64,000 nucleotides of DNA from Cinnamomum chago (lineage: Eukaryota > Streptophyta > Magnoliopsida > Laurales > Lauraceae). This document shows positions 38,305 through 52,057 of this stretch, piece by piece. The notes below the pieces were generated by a model. That model did not search any database and had not been told where the DNA came from. It saw only the letters and a list, made by a program, of their open reading frames with translations. Made by a program: the position numbers and the translations under genes. The stretch lies in the NCBI GenBank assembly GCA_038049695.1, contig CP142457.1, forward strand, positions 56,044,501 through 56,108,500, given 5' to 3'. Each line of letters begins with the position of its first letter. The first letter of the stretch is position 1.

Positions 38305-39703
38305 ACCCAACATGTGCACAAGATTTGGGGCTCATCCAATAATTCCAACCCCTTGACTAACAGTCCATAATTTTCAACAGATTCATATTAAAAGAAGTGT
38401 AGTCAATCTAATCGTCCAATTCATTTGGATAGGTGCTAACATGGGATCATCTGGTGATTATCAAAGGGGTCCTTGGTTAATTGTGGTCCTCTATGAGGTG
38501 ATGTCTTCAGGTGGGTTCCACACTTCCACTAGGTGGTGTGAAAGGTAAAATCCGTGCACATCATATGCACCGGATCATCTATCAAGCACTTTTTTAGAAT
38601 ATCTACATGATGATGTCCAGCTCCAAGTCGAACCAGGAGGCTCAACCAAAAAAGTTGGCCAATCACACCATGATCATTGAGCAATCTAATTCTTACAAGA
38701 TGGGACCATGGAAAGGCAAGGAATATTCGCAGCATCAGTTCTATGCTTTCTACTCCGCATTAACGTTTCTATTTTAGGACATAATAATAATCAAGCCGGC
38801 ACGACCTTTTTGCCTACAATGTTCCAACAAAAGCATTTTACTACAAAGTGTCTTGGAATGATTTAATTATTGGCCGTTGGATGAGCAATTGGTCAACGGT
38901 CGAGATTCTGTCGGGTAGACTCTGAAAGTCTTTGGCCGTCACGACCCTTCTTTTGTATCTTCCTTATGATCTCTGTATTTCCAGTTTTCCACCACCACCT
39001 TTTCTAGTCAAAACGACAAGAACAGGTCATGGATTTTTCCATATGACTGTTGTGCCCCAGAGTCATATAGGAATCAGCTGGCTAATTGATCTTATGTCTG
39101 TCACCTTTGATTTAATTTAAGTTACTTGTCACAATGAAAATGTAAGCCTTTGGCCATGTAAGAACTTTGTAAGTGCATCTGGTGCACTGTGCATGGCTCG
39201 AGAGGAAGGATGGATACCCTAATCATGGAGCCAAATGACGAATGGTTTGAGTTAGTTGGGTCAAATCTTGTTCAAGGTTAGAAAAAAGATTTCTCTTTCT
39301 TCCTTTCTATCATTGGACTCAAATTCTCTTAGGTTAGATTTCGCCATCGAATCTTCTTGGACTCTTTAAAATTGACCTCCCCTCACAGGTTTTTGAAATT
39401 TTTGATTTTTTGGATTTATACATCATACTAATTATTCTACGATATTGCACTGATATTGGTGTGAAATTCTTAGATATACAAATGCTCAATGAGGGGTCCT
39501 ACTTTATAGGCGGGAGGAGAATTCTTAAATCTATGCAATATATATGAATTCCTCGTTTGTTACCAAAACATGCTCAATGCTTGAAAGGCTCATTCCACCC
39601 TTGTTGTACAAGGAGGAAAGGAAAGGCCACTTAAAACATAAGGGGATGAGGATATCCCAATAATCACTTGCACATGAGAACTAAAAGAGACTTTTCTGAA
39701 TTG
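38305..39703. other. Intergenic, nothing recognised
   Basis: No exon-like or RNA-like features seen between the candidate repeat and the Cassandra element. Confidence 0.5.
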
Positions 39704-39826
39704 GAAACTGTGACGCCCCGGAGTCCCACATCGACTATAGAGAGGAAAGTGAATGGGATTATATGTAGAGGTTACACCCTTACCTTGCATGAGGCCTTTT
39801 AAAACCGTGCGGCCCCGAAAACCGTA

Positions 39827-39911
39827 AGAACTCCAAAGTTAAGCGTGCTCGGGCGGGAGCAGTACTAGGATGGGTGACCTCCTGGGAAGTCCTCCCTCCT
39901 GGGAAGTCCTC
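39827..39911 (+). other. 5S rRNA-derived segment in the 5' LTR
   Basis: Contains the conserved 5S internal promoter words AGTTAAGCGTGCTCGG (A box) and GGATGGGTGACC (C box region), then CTGGGAAGTCCTC. A 17-bp tandem duplication (CTCCTGGGAAGTCCTCC) disrupts its 3' part. This is part of the retrotransposon, not a functional 5S gene. Confidence 0.85.
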
Positions 39912-40249
39912 GCGCGTGCACGCGGGCCAAAGCGGACAATATCATGCATGTGTGAAGGGTGGGGCGTTACAAATGGTATCAGAGCCGACTCTCGACTAGT
40001 TCGAGTGTGGGTCCCCTGCCGTGGTCTGGTGCAAGTGGGCGGGTCTCCATGTGGGCGGGCCAAGAGGGCTGGTAGGCTACAGAGACTGGCAGGCTACTGC
40101 ACAGGGACGTGCAGCCGTAAGGGGGGTGGATTGTGACGCCCCGGAGTCCCACATCGACTATAGAGAGGAAAGTGAATGAGATTATATGTAGAGGTTACAC
40201 CCTTACCTTGCATGACGCCTTTTAAAACCGTGCGGCCCCGAAAACCATA

Positions 40250-40317
40250 AGAACTCCGAAGTTAAGCGTGCTCGGGCGGGAGCAGTACTAGGATGGGTGA
40301 CCTCCTGGGAAGTCCTC
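40250..40317 (+). other. 5S rRNA-derived segment in the 3' LTR
   Basis: Same 5S-like segment without the 17-bp duplication. This LTR instead has a 21-bp duplication of the GCGGACAATATCATGCAT stretch at about 40338-40379. With both duplications removed, the LTRs are each 246 bp. Confidence 0.85.
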
Positions 40318-40403
40318 GCGCGTGCACGCGGGCCAAAGCGGACAATATCATGCATGTTGCGGACAATATCATGCATGTGTAAAGGGTGGGGCGTTACAGA
40401 AAC

Positions 40404-40951
40404 CCTTACGCAACCTCAAGAAGGACAATTTATGTGAGGATCGTTCTCTCCTGTGATTGGTGCTCACCTAATTGTGATCACAGGTGGACCCATCACAAAT
40501 GTTAATAGATAACCTCCTCTCTTTTTTTTACCTATTTTTACAAAAAATTTGAAACAGTGATAATTCAACCAGAATTTAGAATTAAAGTGTTATGCATCAA
40601 TTGAGCCAAAAATCTGTTGTGGTCTATGTACTAATTGCCCATTTCAGACTCAGAACACATTCAAAACAGTATCATTAAGCCTCCCTATTTCTCACTCTGA
40701 CTTGCAGAATACTGTTTTGAGTTAAACAATATAGAAAATGTTATATAGTAACAAAAAAAAAAAAAGACTTCCATTGTTAAATGAATTTAACAACTGTTAT
40801 GTACCATGAGCTGTATTTAAAACTATGTAATGCATCTCTTCAAAAATAATGTACTCAACAAGGACTTGTGTTGACAACAATTAGACTATATAAATAGTAG
40901 GTTCAGCTATAAATAGAATGTGGAAAAATATACATTGATTGAATGAATTTA
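40404..40951. other. Intergenic, nothing recognised
   Basis: AT-rich sequence between the Cassandra element and a SINE; an A-run lies near 40752-40764. Confidence 0.5.
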
Positions 40952-41129
40952 TTTTTTTCTTTTTTGTGATATCGGAGTGTTCCCAACCCTTTGGACTGGA
41001 TTAATCCCTCCGAACAAAAAGGGATGCCGGGTAAACTCTCCTTTAGCTCGAGTGTGGTAGTGCAGTTTCGAACCTACAACCTTCGGATACAAACGGTAGT
41101 CCTAAGCCAAGTGAGCTACCTCTGGGGTT
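40952..41129 (-). mobile_element. tRNA-related SINE (Au-like), copy 1
   Basis: On the minus strand the head has an A-box-like GGTAGCTCACTTGGC, then a B-box GGTTCGAAACTG, the tRNA-type Pol III promoter, and ends in an A-tail (the T-run at about 40952-40965). Direct repeats ATTGAATGAATTTA flank it (40938-40951, 41130-41143). Confidence 0.85.
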
Positions 41130-41143
41130 ATTGAATGAATTTA

Positions 41144-44100
41144 ACCATCCGACTAATGGCAATCCAGTACTGCATAGTCAAGCGATGTCATTGATAGCTG
41201 AATTTACTCTCAGAAATTAATTTTTTTAACTTCTATAACAATTGGGCCTGTGATTTGGATGGTCTAGATTGGCGTACGTGTTTGTGTTCCATAGATTAGG
41301 TTGAATGAGTAGGTATATTTAATAGTGAAGTGTAAGAAACCCACGTTGTGGTCCTCCCTCTATGCTTCTATAACCATTAGTACAGTAGGGAAGGTGCTCA
41401 CTTGCTAAGTTGTAGTGTCCAAATACACCCATTAAAACTGTACATTAACTGAGCCCATTAATGTGGGAAAGGCTCTGATATCCAAACCAATGTGTTTCTT
41501 GGAGGCTCAATTCTCAAATTCTCAGACTAGGATTTTCGTATCTACCTCCTAATTTGAGCTCCAACAATCCCAACGAACCCAGCTTTTAATGTTTTTGTTT
41601 GAGTCTATCTGACTCAAGGAGCATGCCCTATCCTTTTAAGTGGACACCACTTATCCTTTTATGTGGGACTATATGGTAATGTAATTGTGTTTTTTGTCGA
41701 GTTTGAGCAAAAATAGAAGTGGGCCTCACTTATCCTTTTAAGTGGGACTACATGAGAATGTGATTTCTCCATGAGAAGATTAAAAACATGTATTGGATTG
41801 CTCTAATTCATTGATAAGTGAATGAGTAATTGACTTCCTACTTGAACATAATAACACATAGATAGAAAGATAAAGAAATGGTAAATTTGCATCCCACGTT
41901 ACATGGGAGTTAAACATTCTTTGAATATAAATATGTTTGCCTTGATAGTAAAGGTACCCCACACACACAAGCGCCCCGCACCGAACATTGAGAATTAGGC
42001 CAAGAAGTTTGCCCATGGACATTTTAGGGCGATCATCCATGAATATGGCTTTTCATCCATCCAAGTAAGCCCTGTCCCCTGCAGGTTAAACTTCTATTAA
42101 TATTGTAAAATTAAATATATTTATTGCTTAATTTCTCCTTTCAATTATCTTTTATGTTTTTTTAATCAATAACCTGAGATAAACCCAAAAACTTCAAAAG
42201 TTTCCCATTTAGAAACTATCAACACTATTTATGACAGTTCCTTGATGAAGTGAGGCCATTCTGGTAATTCCAAGGCTGCTACAGAAATCCCACTTTACAT
42301 GGAATGGGTCCAAACTCCAAAGGGATGGGTGTATTGCTTTTCCATTAATTATACTTTCATGGCTGGAAAGATGAGGGGATAGAAGAAAGGCCCTTTAGGC
42401 CTTATCCATGCAGGGTGTTTGTGGTAACATAACTTCAAGTTTATGCAACCTTTAGACATGGATTAAAAAATTGTTGAGAAAATCAAGGATCAATCTTCCA
42501 CCCATAACACATTGCCTATAATCTAAAACTATGTTTGACGTGGAGTTGTTGACCTGTGGACACGTAGGATGTACATCTTAGTTCGTGGAATGGAAAGCTG
42601 AGTTGGTGTAACAACAAGGCCCTTTAATGTTAGTTAAGTTAGGTTTTAAGTTAAACGACTTGTTCAACTGGGTCATCCAACATTTGGATTTGTATACATG
42701 GTGTTTGGATGGAGAAAAGTGGGCTAAGGTTTGGTGCTAGGGGAGAATTCATGAAAGGCTTTTGTGGAGGAAGAGAAAGTGATAAATGGGGAAGAGTGAA
42801 GAAATGAAGAGAATTTTGTGGAGATTTATCGCTATTAGAGAAATATAGGAAAGAATAATTTAAAAACTTTCTAAGTCAAACAACTAATTATCAATTAATT
42901 AGATGCCAATTTTTTGGTTGATTTCTCTATCTTTGAGAGTTTTTATGGAAAAAAATCATTTCTTTACCTATATGGGTGATTTAATTGGAGAATTACTTTT
43001 TTTTTTCATTCTAAAAGAAACTTACAAAGAGAAAATAGGTTTTTTTTTTTTTCTAAAGAAAAGATTTTCCCCTCATTCAAATGGGCCCAAAGATAAACTG
43101 GAGGTGGAAAAAATCACACCCATCATTTTGGCAATCCACAAATAATCCATATGATCTGCTCATATTGGATGTCTCCAAAAAGACCATATGATGTACTCAT
43201 ATCAATATTGTTTTCTCATATTTTTTCTTTGATGAAATATTCTATTCGTCACTCACTAACTCTTATTTGTTCTTTTCACTACATAAACATATGGTTGGAG
43301 ATGTATAAGTGTAGCAATTTGCTTCCTCAAAAAAGGTGGATAAGCCCTTAAGTGGTCTCTAATTTTTCCCCCTACCAAGTCACAATAATAGGAGCTGGTT
43401 AATTTCTCCATAGCAAACCATTTCACAACCCCACTTTCCCCACATTCAAACAACCACCAGCCCAATTGGTTGGAAACTCCGCCGTCAGTCAATTACTCAG
43501 TGATCGATATCTGATAGACTCTCGTGTGTATAGTTGTTCTCTCCTTGCATATGCAGTGGAAAAAAAAATGCCTGTGTGTTACTAGATTACTAGATGCCGT
43601 CATTATAAGAGGTTCACATGAGCTCACAGTCATGTGATGAGTTCCACACTTTCCGACTAAAATCTCCTTAGATTGCTAGTAATTACTTTTCTATAGTCTG
43701 GTATATAAAATACCAAAGTCCAAACTACTTCCTGCATGCCTGTTTTAAATAAAGTTCAGTTACTTGCATATCTCAAAGTCTCCAAGATGGAACTCGAATC
43801 CTTGTTATCTCGAGCCCCCCAAGGGCATGCCAGCTTTCTCCAGCACTTGCATCGAACAGGTGCATTCACCAATATGCCCACATCCATTGATCAACACTCA
43901 AACCACGTCGTTCGTTTCCAGTAATAAATAACCATCAGCTTTTAGCAAAATCAAAGCAGGGAAACTCAAATGATGAAGAGATTCTTCTTCTTTATCCACT
44001 TCCCAGCAACAAACCCAATGCATGATTCTAGAACTTATACTTAGTTGTGTCTAATTCCAAGGCTTGCTTACTAATACCAAGGACTTCATCCAATGCACGA

Positions 44101-47100
44101 TTCACCAGTCATTTACATGTGTGTTTATATTAATACTTATGTATGCTTAAATAACTGGTAACTGGATTCTCTACATGGTTGACTTGTTTATGCATGTCTT
44201 GTTCTGGAGTTGTCCTCCTTTGGTGTTTGTGGGAGATGGACCCCACCTAGTCTTTGTTTGAGAATCGTTTACTTTACTCTATCTTAGTGGAATGGTGGGT
44301 TCATAGCTCAGACACCCATTACGATGAGTGGGGAAGATGAATCTATTGACTCCTTTCATTGCATGTTGTGTATCCACGTTAATGAACTCCCTTGAATTAC
44401 TTGCTGCTCCTTTGATTGTTAATCGGTCAAGTTGAAAAGCAGTTGAATATCAATCTTTTGTGGTTGTAATGCGTGCCATGTCAAAATGAATGTCACCAAT
44501 TTTCTTGTATCTATGTGCGTGAGAAACTAAAACCATTGGTCTTGCAATGAAGCTAAGTTTTCTTTAAAAAGAAATATTCTTCTATATATGGTGATGAATC
44601 TCAATCACTTGACTTTGATATTCTTCCTAATTACTTTTTTTTTTCTTTACTTTGCATGAGTAGATTTGTTATTTAGAAAAAGAAATGTGGGGGTTACCAT
44701 TGAGTGTAGAAACGTGTTTTCACCTAACTAATGTAATATAATATACAAGGAGACTTGGCGATCACATTACTTCCTTTGAACATATAATTATTATAACTCG
44801 CAAACCTTTTAATCCATGTAATTGCTGGCACGCCGACTGTACTTGGTTAAGGACATATAAGTCCTTCAAGGAAATTAAGCTAAGATCAATAGGTTAGATA
44901 TGAAAAAAATATTCCAAATTATTATTGAGAGTTTCTTATATTTTGAGAATAATTTAAGGGCCGTTTGCCTTTTACATATGGGATGAGTAAATGTGTATTG
45001 CACATAAAATAATACATTTGAAAATATGAAACACTTATCATATTTGTCAAAATCACCATTTTCACATGAGTAAATGAGCACATCCAACAATTTTAGATGT
45101 ATTTGAATTGTTTTAAAGATTTTCCACGGATCTCTTAAAATTTGTATGAAGATTTAATATGTGGAATTGAATGTCTAAATGCTTATCATTAATATGAAAA
45201 TATTGAATAGTTTAGATTATGACGTGGGGCCTCACAAAAGTGTAGAAAAAAATATTTATAAATTGAAATTCTTTATATATATTTTTTTACAATTTCTCAA
45301 ATATCTATGGGATTTAAGATATGAAATTAACAGTCTGAGGATTTCTTTGTCCCAAAAAGAAGATGGATGGACCGGATCTTTAAGCCCACAAAAGTGAGAA
45401 AAACACATTGTAGTTGATGGGGTTCACACCCATAATGTGCCTGGGCATTGCAAGTTGCACCACCTCCTATATATAATCATATACTTAATATTTTACCACC
45501 TCTTTAGATAAGGTAAATGAGAGGCTAAAAATGGTCTATTTTACATATAATTTTTACACGACATTCATGCATTACATGCACAAATGAAGGCAAACAAATA
45601 TAATTATATGGTCACACATCTACTGCATTTACACATTTACAAACACACGCCCTCTTATTTTTGCAAATTTACTATTTTATCAGTGCCATCAAATTCATTA
45701 ATAAGAAGAAAAAAATTACATAACATTAAAAAAAATGGAAAAATTCCCGACATTATGAGAGGGGATTAAGGCATCTTCAACCACCAAACATCTCTCCCAT
45801 GTCCCAATTTCTAATACATATACCAAAAACTACAAGGGGAGATTTAAAAACAAACTCCCCCACATTATATACTATATAAAGTTTCAATTATATGTAGTGT
45901 GGTACATGCATATGCACATGACCAGCAGAGGGAGAAAGCATGACTGCATAATTGATCCTAGTCCTGAATAAAATAAAATTCGTAGTACTGTTATTTGGTG
46001 GGATATTTTCAAGGGGACCTGACATAGATCGTATAATACATTGATTCCCAGCTCCCTCAGTGGAGTTATGTACGGTGTTGATTGCAACTGCTCAAGTGGT
46101 ATGCCCCACCATTGATAGGTTTTGATCAGTACTTTGTACCCGTAAAGATCATCTACTGAGCAGTGCAATAAACATGCAATGCAAAAAAGTGATGATAGGT
46201 GGAGAATTCTAGGCTACAAACGGTTGGGATGAAAAGCTTTCCAAATAAATAAATAAATCTATGAATAACATGCATCCAAGTGGGTCCTATTTGAGGGTTA
46301 GAATTTATTTCTTACACAGGGCATGCAAGGTATTTTTTAGGAGAAGGTGCCCCTTATATTATTTTACAGGTATTTGGGCCTCAACTGGGCCCGGGGGTCC
46401 AGACCCTTATTCTGGTTTTAATCTTTAATTTAAGTTAGGCCTTGTGTAACTCTTAATCCAGTATGGATTCCTGTACATGCAGGTAGGTCTCTGTTACTAA
46501 TTTGGGTTTTTCAGTTTGGGTCAAAGTACATTATGGGTGGTCCCAAACTGACCACTAAATGGTAGGCAATTGATAGTATTTATGGGCATTGATCAACTGG
46601 TTAAACTTTTGTGAGGATATAACAAACGCTAGATTTTGCCGGCCAAAGCCATCCATTTTGACTTGAAAATTGGAAAGTGGGACTCATCTAGAAAAGTAAG
46701 AGATGAGAAAAGGAATGTTAGGATCGTTTGACTGGTGTTGTTTTTGGACTATGCACTATCCATACTGGGTCCACCATTTGAGCAACCCTACCACGTTTGA
46801 CGCGCATTGGTTGAATTGTCAAAGTTGGAACCTTTCAAGTTCAAAAATTAATGGAGATAGTGGGTGGGAGTGGGACCTTTTAATATATCATTGAGAGGTG
46901 GGAGTGGATCATGCATTGCCAAACATGAAGCAGGACCGAGCCCACAGAAGGAAACCAATTTGTTCAGACCCATGGGGCCTATAGTTCAGTTACTGAATAT
47001 TATTTATGGGAAAAAGGCCAGCTTAGATCCTATCAATCCAATCTTTTGCTCATTTTGATTGGACGTGGACCATCAAAGGCCTGCTTGTAAAAACAGAGAT

Positions 47101-48124
47101 GAAAGCAAACCACAGTTTCAAACACAGGTTATGGTAACCTTTTTGGGATGTAAAAATGGTGTGGTTGAGGTCCACAATTGTTCAGACTAAGGAGTCAGGA
47201 GTCAGGACCACCCCTACAACCCTACCAATGCCTGGTGCCCAACACCTGCTGGGGGTGCTGGAAGCCCATTAGCCTGGGCATGTGGACGCCCCACACCTAT
47301 CGACTGTCAGTGCCGTGATGAGCACAATATTCATGTATCACGTACATGCATTCATGTAGTCATGTTCCTTCTTCTTCTTCATGCGTCACAATGTCACATG
47401 CATACACGCTCATCTTCCTTTTATCAAATGTACCCATGATCAGTGTGGGAGCTGCGAGCTAAGTTGGCAAGATGCATGCACATCCTTACATTGAATCATA
47501 CGCTTTCCATGTGATAAATGTGATGGTGATGACGACTCTGATTGAAGTAAAATTTACTCTTGATTACATTTGGCAATCAAGTTTTCTACTTCTACACCCA
47601 TGTTCCTAACCAATTGAGCACGGAAAGACGACAAATCTACAACTGAGTTTATAACCATGTGCTAAGAAGAAATCTTAAGCACTGAAGTATGAAATTTGGA
47701 TTCTTTGATATGAAGCTGTTGATAGGAACTTTTATTTACAAGGACCGCCCAAAAGCCTAGTTGAACTACAGGGGAGTAGTCAGTGGAGTGTGAGGGCCTA
47801 GTCCGTTTAGCAGAGCAGTAGAGTTGTCCTTGCCTGATCTTCTGCTGCTGCTAGCTCTTTCTTTTGCAGGATAAAGAGTTAAGGATAGAAGAAATGTCAG
47901 TGCCACTTTGTGTTGTTTTTCCCTGAATGACCAAACAAATGGCTCAGAAGCCCTTTCAATCATGGCTGTCAATGGACTCGGATAAAGCTTAAAAGTTCAG
48001 TCAAGCCCATGTTCTGCTGGCTCTGAACACCTTAACATACGCAAAACGTACGTGTGTATAATGAAAGGTAAAACTCTTGCCTCATGTGGACAGTTGGAAA
48101 CCATAAAATTTACCTTGAGAGTAA
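41144..48124. other. Long gene-free stretch
   Basis: No exon-like frames or RNA genes are recognised in about 7 kb. A degenerate tandem repeat at about 41620-41770 shares CACTTATCCTTTTA and GTGGGACTA (period about 88 bp). The 44.95-45.66 kb interval has Tourist-like words but no reliable ends. Confidence 0.5.
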
Positions 48125-49345
48125 GTATGCTCATGGGCTGCGCCCAGCCCACTTTGGGCCATGGTTGGATCAACCCATACAAAATAATAAAAAGACCAGT
48201 TCGGCCCACCTGGCCTGATTGACAAAGTGGGCGGGCTTGGGCCTTACACAGGCCTGGATGTAATCAGCCTGACCCAATCTGGACCATGAACACCCCAACT
48301 TGGGAGGGCTACTATGGTAAAAAAGAAATATTAGGGAGGCCAATAAATTAAAAAAGCTTAAGTTCACCCAACCATAAAACCCATTTTGATTCATGCTAGT
48401 CATATGAGGACAATATGATGGAAATGTCTCATTGTGGATAAAATTTTAGGCGAAGGTCATCTCAATTGTATCAACAAAATCATTGATTTGGAAACCTTAA
48501 AGTTTTAACGGTTTCTTAAGGTATGTCTTTTAATGAGATTTAATTCAACTATAATTATAATTCAAATTAGTGGCAAATTAAGATGAGTGCTAACTCATGG
48601 GAATTAGTGAGTATCAAGAAGTTGGATTTGTCATCAGGGTAAGCATGGGAGATTTTTTTTTTCCAAGGCACGAACTGCATTCACAATCTAGCTTTATGAG
48701 GCCCACTTGTGACTGACATTATCAGTGCAGTTAAAGGTGCTCATGGGCTGGCCAGCCTGAGCGCAATTCATGCCCAGTCTACATTGGACCGGGCTTATAA
48801 AATAATTTAAGACCATTAATATTTGGCTTGGGCTTGGATTAAGTGATAGAAAACTCAAAGCCCGGCACAGCCCCAGTAAGAAGTGCATGTAATTAACTGC
48901 TAATTGTGCAAACAATTGCTAGAAAACCATAGAATCCCAATTAGGCCAGCCGCCCCAAACCAATTGACTAAATGGGAGGGCCCAGGCCTGTCACTGCTAC
49001 CCAATTCTAAAGTCAGACTGGGCTGGATATGCCTAAGTCTAGCCTGACCCAGCCCATGAACACTCGTAAGTGCAGCTAATTTCACACTCTTATCCCTTGT
49101 GAGTAAGCCAAGCCAAACCAACTCAAACTAGGACAAGCCTAATTCAGGCCCAGATCTAGCCCATAGCCATAAAGGTCAAACCAAAGCCAGCCCAGCCCAT
49201 TTACAAAATACACACAGACCATTGTGATATAGGATAATAGGTCCAGCACCAAGCCATTTAACAATCAGGCCAAAAGGTCAGGCCCAGGCATAACCTAACA
49301 CAGACTGGACTCAGGCCAACCCAGGGATGGAGCGGCTCATGAACA
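48125..49345. repeat. Cluster of GGGCTGG-ended inverted-repeat elements
   Basis: One unit runs from about 48125 (GTATGCTCATGGGCTG) to 48294 (inverse: GTGTTCATGGTCC). A second runs from about 48736 (GGTGCTCATGGGCTGG) to 49064 (inverse: AGTGTTCATGGGCTGG). Related words (CAGCCCAGCCCAT, GGCTCATGAACACC) continue to 49345. The ends are convincing inverted repeats, but target duplications are not clear. Open frames over them are repeat artefacts. Confidence 0.55.
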
Positions 49346-52057
49346 CCTATCTTAGAGTGATTAGATAGGTTTTTGTTAATCCTCTTGAATTATGAAAAGA
49401 TTTGTATCTAATAAAAATAGCCAATTGACGTAAAACCTAATCTAGAAGTAAATGCATAAATGATAAAATCAAGCATGAAAGATTAAACTTACAATGGAAT
49501 TACAATCAGAATTGAAGCTACTAAAGTTGATATTACTTCATCATGAACATCTATCCTCATAGCCAAACTCAAAAGTAAATCCAAAATTATGTTTCCCTCC
49601 TTTTCTTCAGAATGATAACTGTACTCACAATCTCACATGCAAGCAGCTTTTAACAAAATTATACTTCATAGAAAGATCAATCTTATCCTTGTATCTTGAG
49701 CATGTCTTACTTCCAGCTTTATTAGAAGCCAAACAGTTTTTCAGCAAAAGAAAAGAAGCCAAACAGTTATTAGATTTTATGCATGCCATGGCTTAATCAC
49801 CAGATGGACACACAACTACAACATGCCACCTACACAACTTTCCATGTCAAGAAACAACTGAGTAGAACACTTGCATGAAAAAATCAAACTAAAAACTGTG
49901 CACCATATGTCCTATTTTTGGGTTCATAGGAGAAGACAACATTAACACTTTCATAAAATGTTCCATAATATATAAGTATTATAATGGACCTGCACTGCAC
50001 AATTAGACTTGAAATCAAACTAAGTAGCACAACTAATCACATGCCACCTATTATCATGCTACCACCTTTAAGCTGGTCTAAACTTTTACCAACTTCTTTT
50101 CCAACTCAAATAAAACATTACTTTACCAAAAAAATAAAAACCTCAAATAAAACATTAGAGATTGTCAAAGTTTAGACTTTCCAACAAATCCATCAAAACC
50201 CTTGAATAGAAGAGAAGAGAACAACATTTGATTACCATAGTATAAAACCCAAAAACCACTTTTCAAAAGAGAATAAAATGAAAACCATCCAAGAGGTTTA
50301 TTAAAATATTTTCGTTTCTCATTAATTCAAAACATACAATCTATTAGAAGAAATGGATATTAATGATGAAAGTGGTTACATTTCCTATCTCTATACGAAC
50401 TTGATTCATACAATATAAATAGATTAATCACTTTCTAAATGAAATAGACCACAAGTAATACTTTCAATTGATTCAAAGCTAATTCAACCACACTACAGAA
50501 AGGTAAAAAAGAAAATCATTTTACTTCTATGCAAAACCTTTCAATTGTCCTCAGCTGTAGCTCATTGTTGGTAAGAAACATGGTGTGCATGTGCGAGTGC
50601 ATGGGTTTAAATCCCTATATATATATATAAAACAAAGTACAGATAAATCAGTGAAGAGTAGGTACTTTTCAAGGTAAGACCTAAAACTTAATCGACAGAA
50701 CAGAACATAGCTCCATTGAACATAGTTCCATAAAAAAGGATCAAGCCTGAACCGAAAGAATACTTCATTCACATGCACATATTCTTATAAGAAATGTAGA
50801 TAAATCCAAGCTAAATTCATCAGTGGGAATCTCCTCAAATAATCATTCACTTTGATTTATTAAGATTTCAATTTGCTTAACAGGAAGAAGAAAATCACTT
50901 ATGAACACATTATTCGCTGCGGTCCTGGAAGTAAAAGTAAATTACCATAAGATAAAACCTTTGAATCACCACTATCTTAAAAGAGAGATGCAGATTATCA
51001 CAAACTGAAAATTGTACAATTTATTTGCAATGATAGCATGGTTTAGAGAGTTTTAACAAAGATATCGCCAAGAATTTTGATGGAGAGGAGAACTTGCATT
51101 GGCCTTTTCTAATTAGAAGAGAACCTGGAATGTGAAAGAGACAAAGTTTCCACTGAAGACAGATGACAGAATTCCCAACAAAAAAATATCATTGTGTGCA
51201 TTTAAATTATTCCAATAAAAATGGAATGAATAAAGAGGCATCATTAATTTCAAATGGTTTATCTTTGAATCTTAAGACATGAAGTGCACTGAAATGGGTG
51301 CTATGTCACAGATCTGATGAAATAATTTGCAACACATGGATTTGAATTTTTGTCAGGCATGGCTTGGGCAGATTTACACTTGCTACTCAAGGAAAAGACA
51401 TCACACAATTAATTAAAGCTTTGAAACAAGTACTAGACCAGAGTGTTTAAAGAAGCATCTACAAAAAATGAACCAAGGCATAAGTTTGAGGCCCTTAGAA
51501 AGACACCATGACCACAAGGCTCACTCGAGGGCAAATCCCCCAAAACACCTCGAGGCTCGAGTATGATACATGAGTTGCATTTGGGACGCCTCACAATATG
51601 AGGCATATATTTGAGCTACACTCCACAAAAAGCATGAACTTCAGCCACACTCTGTATGTGGAGACTTGACTACACACATCTTGGTTTAATGCAAGAAAGG
51701 GATAGACAGTACTTTTAAGAACTTAAAAGTTTAAGACAGTTATAACTGCAGCTAAGTAAACTCATTAAAAGGCATAAAAAACTAGAGTTGCTGACTTTTT
51801 TTTTTTGCTAAGTAAAACTATTGGTTGTACTCTAAACTTGAAAACCCAGGGATCAATCCTTTAGCATGTGTGATACCCAAGCTGCCAACAACACTAAAAC
51901 ATGAGCGTGTTGGTAGAGTGGGACTTTTCTATTATTGTAATGTACTAGATATTATATGCAGTGAATTATCTATTAAAAAAGATGTACACCTGCATCCTGA
52001 TCCTTTGGGTAATTGAAAAGGCTTGCCATGCAAGTAAACATTTTAGAACATTGGACC
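49346..52057. other. Gene-free stretch
   Basis: AT-rich sequence without recognisable genes. At 50553-50625 there is a short tRNA-like head on the plus strand (GTAGCTCATTGTTGG, then GGGTTTAAATCCC) followed by a TA run, possibly a degraded SINE. Confidence 0.4.

Larger units (their letters stand above)
39709..40398 (+). mobile_element. Complete Cassandra-type TRIM retrotransposon
   Basis: Two LTRs, 39709-39971 (263 bp) and 40132-40398 (267 bp), start TGTGACGCCCCGG and end GGGGCGTTACA. The 5-bp target duplication GAAAC is present at 39704-39708 and 40399-40403. A primer-binding site complementary to initiator Met-tRNA (TGGTATCAGAGCC, 39974-39986) follows the 5' LTR, and a purine tract (AAGGGGGGTGGA, 40119-40130) precedes the 3' LTR. 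Each LTR carries a 5S rRNA-derived segment, the hallmark of Cassandra. The internal region of about 160 bp encodes nothing, so mobility would depend on another element's proteins. I count about five substitutions between the LTRs, suggesting a fairly recent insertion. Confidence 0.93.

Noticed and set aside
39827-39911. Functional 5S rRNA gene
   Set aside because: It is embedded in an LTR, diverges from 5S outside the promoter core, and carries a duplication.
39839-40136. Open frames of 74-88 codons on both strands
   Set aside because: They lie inside the Cassandra element and its 5S-like, GC-rich LTR sequence and have no protein similarity I recognise.
44957-45655. Possible Tourist-like element starting GGGCCGTTTGCC
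   Set aside because: The right-hand end is a poor inverse and no target duplication was found.
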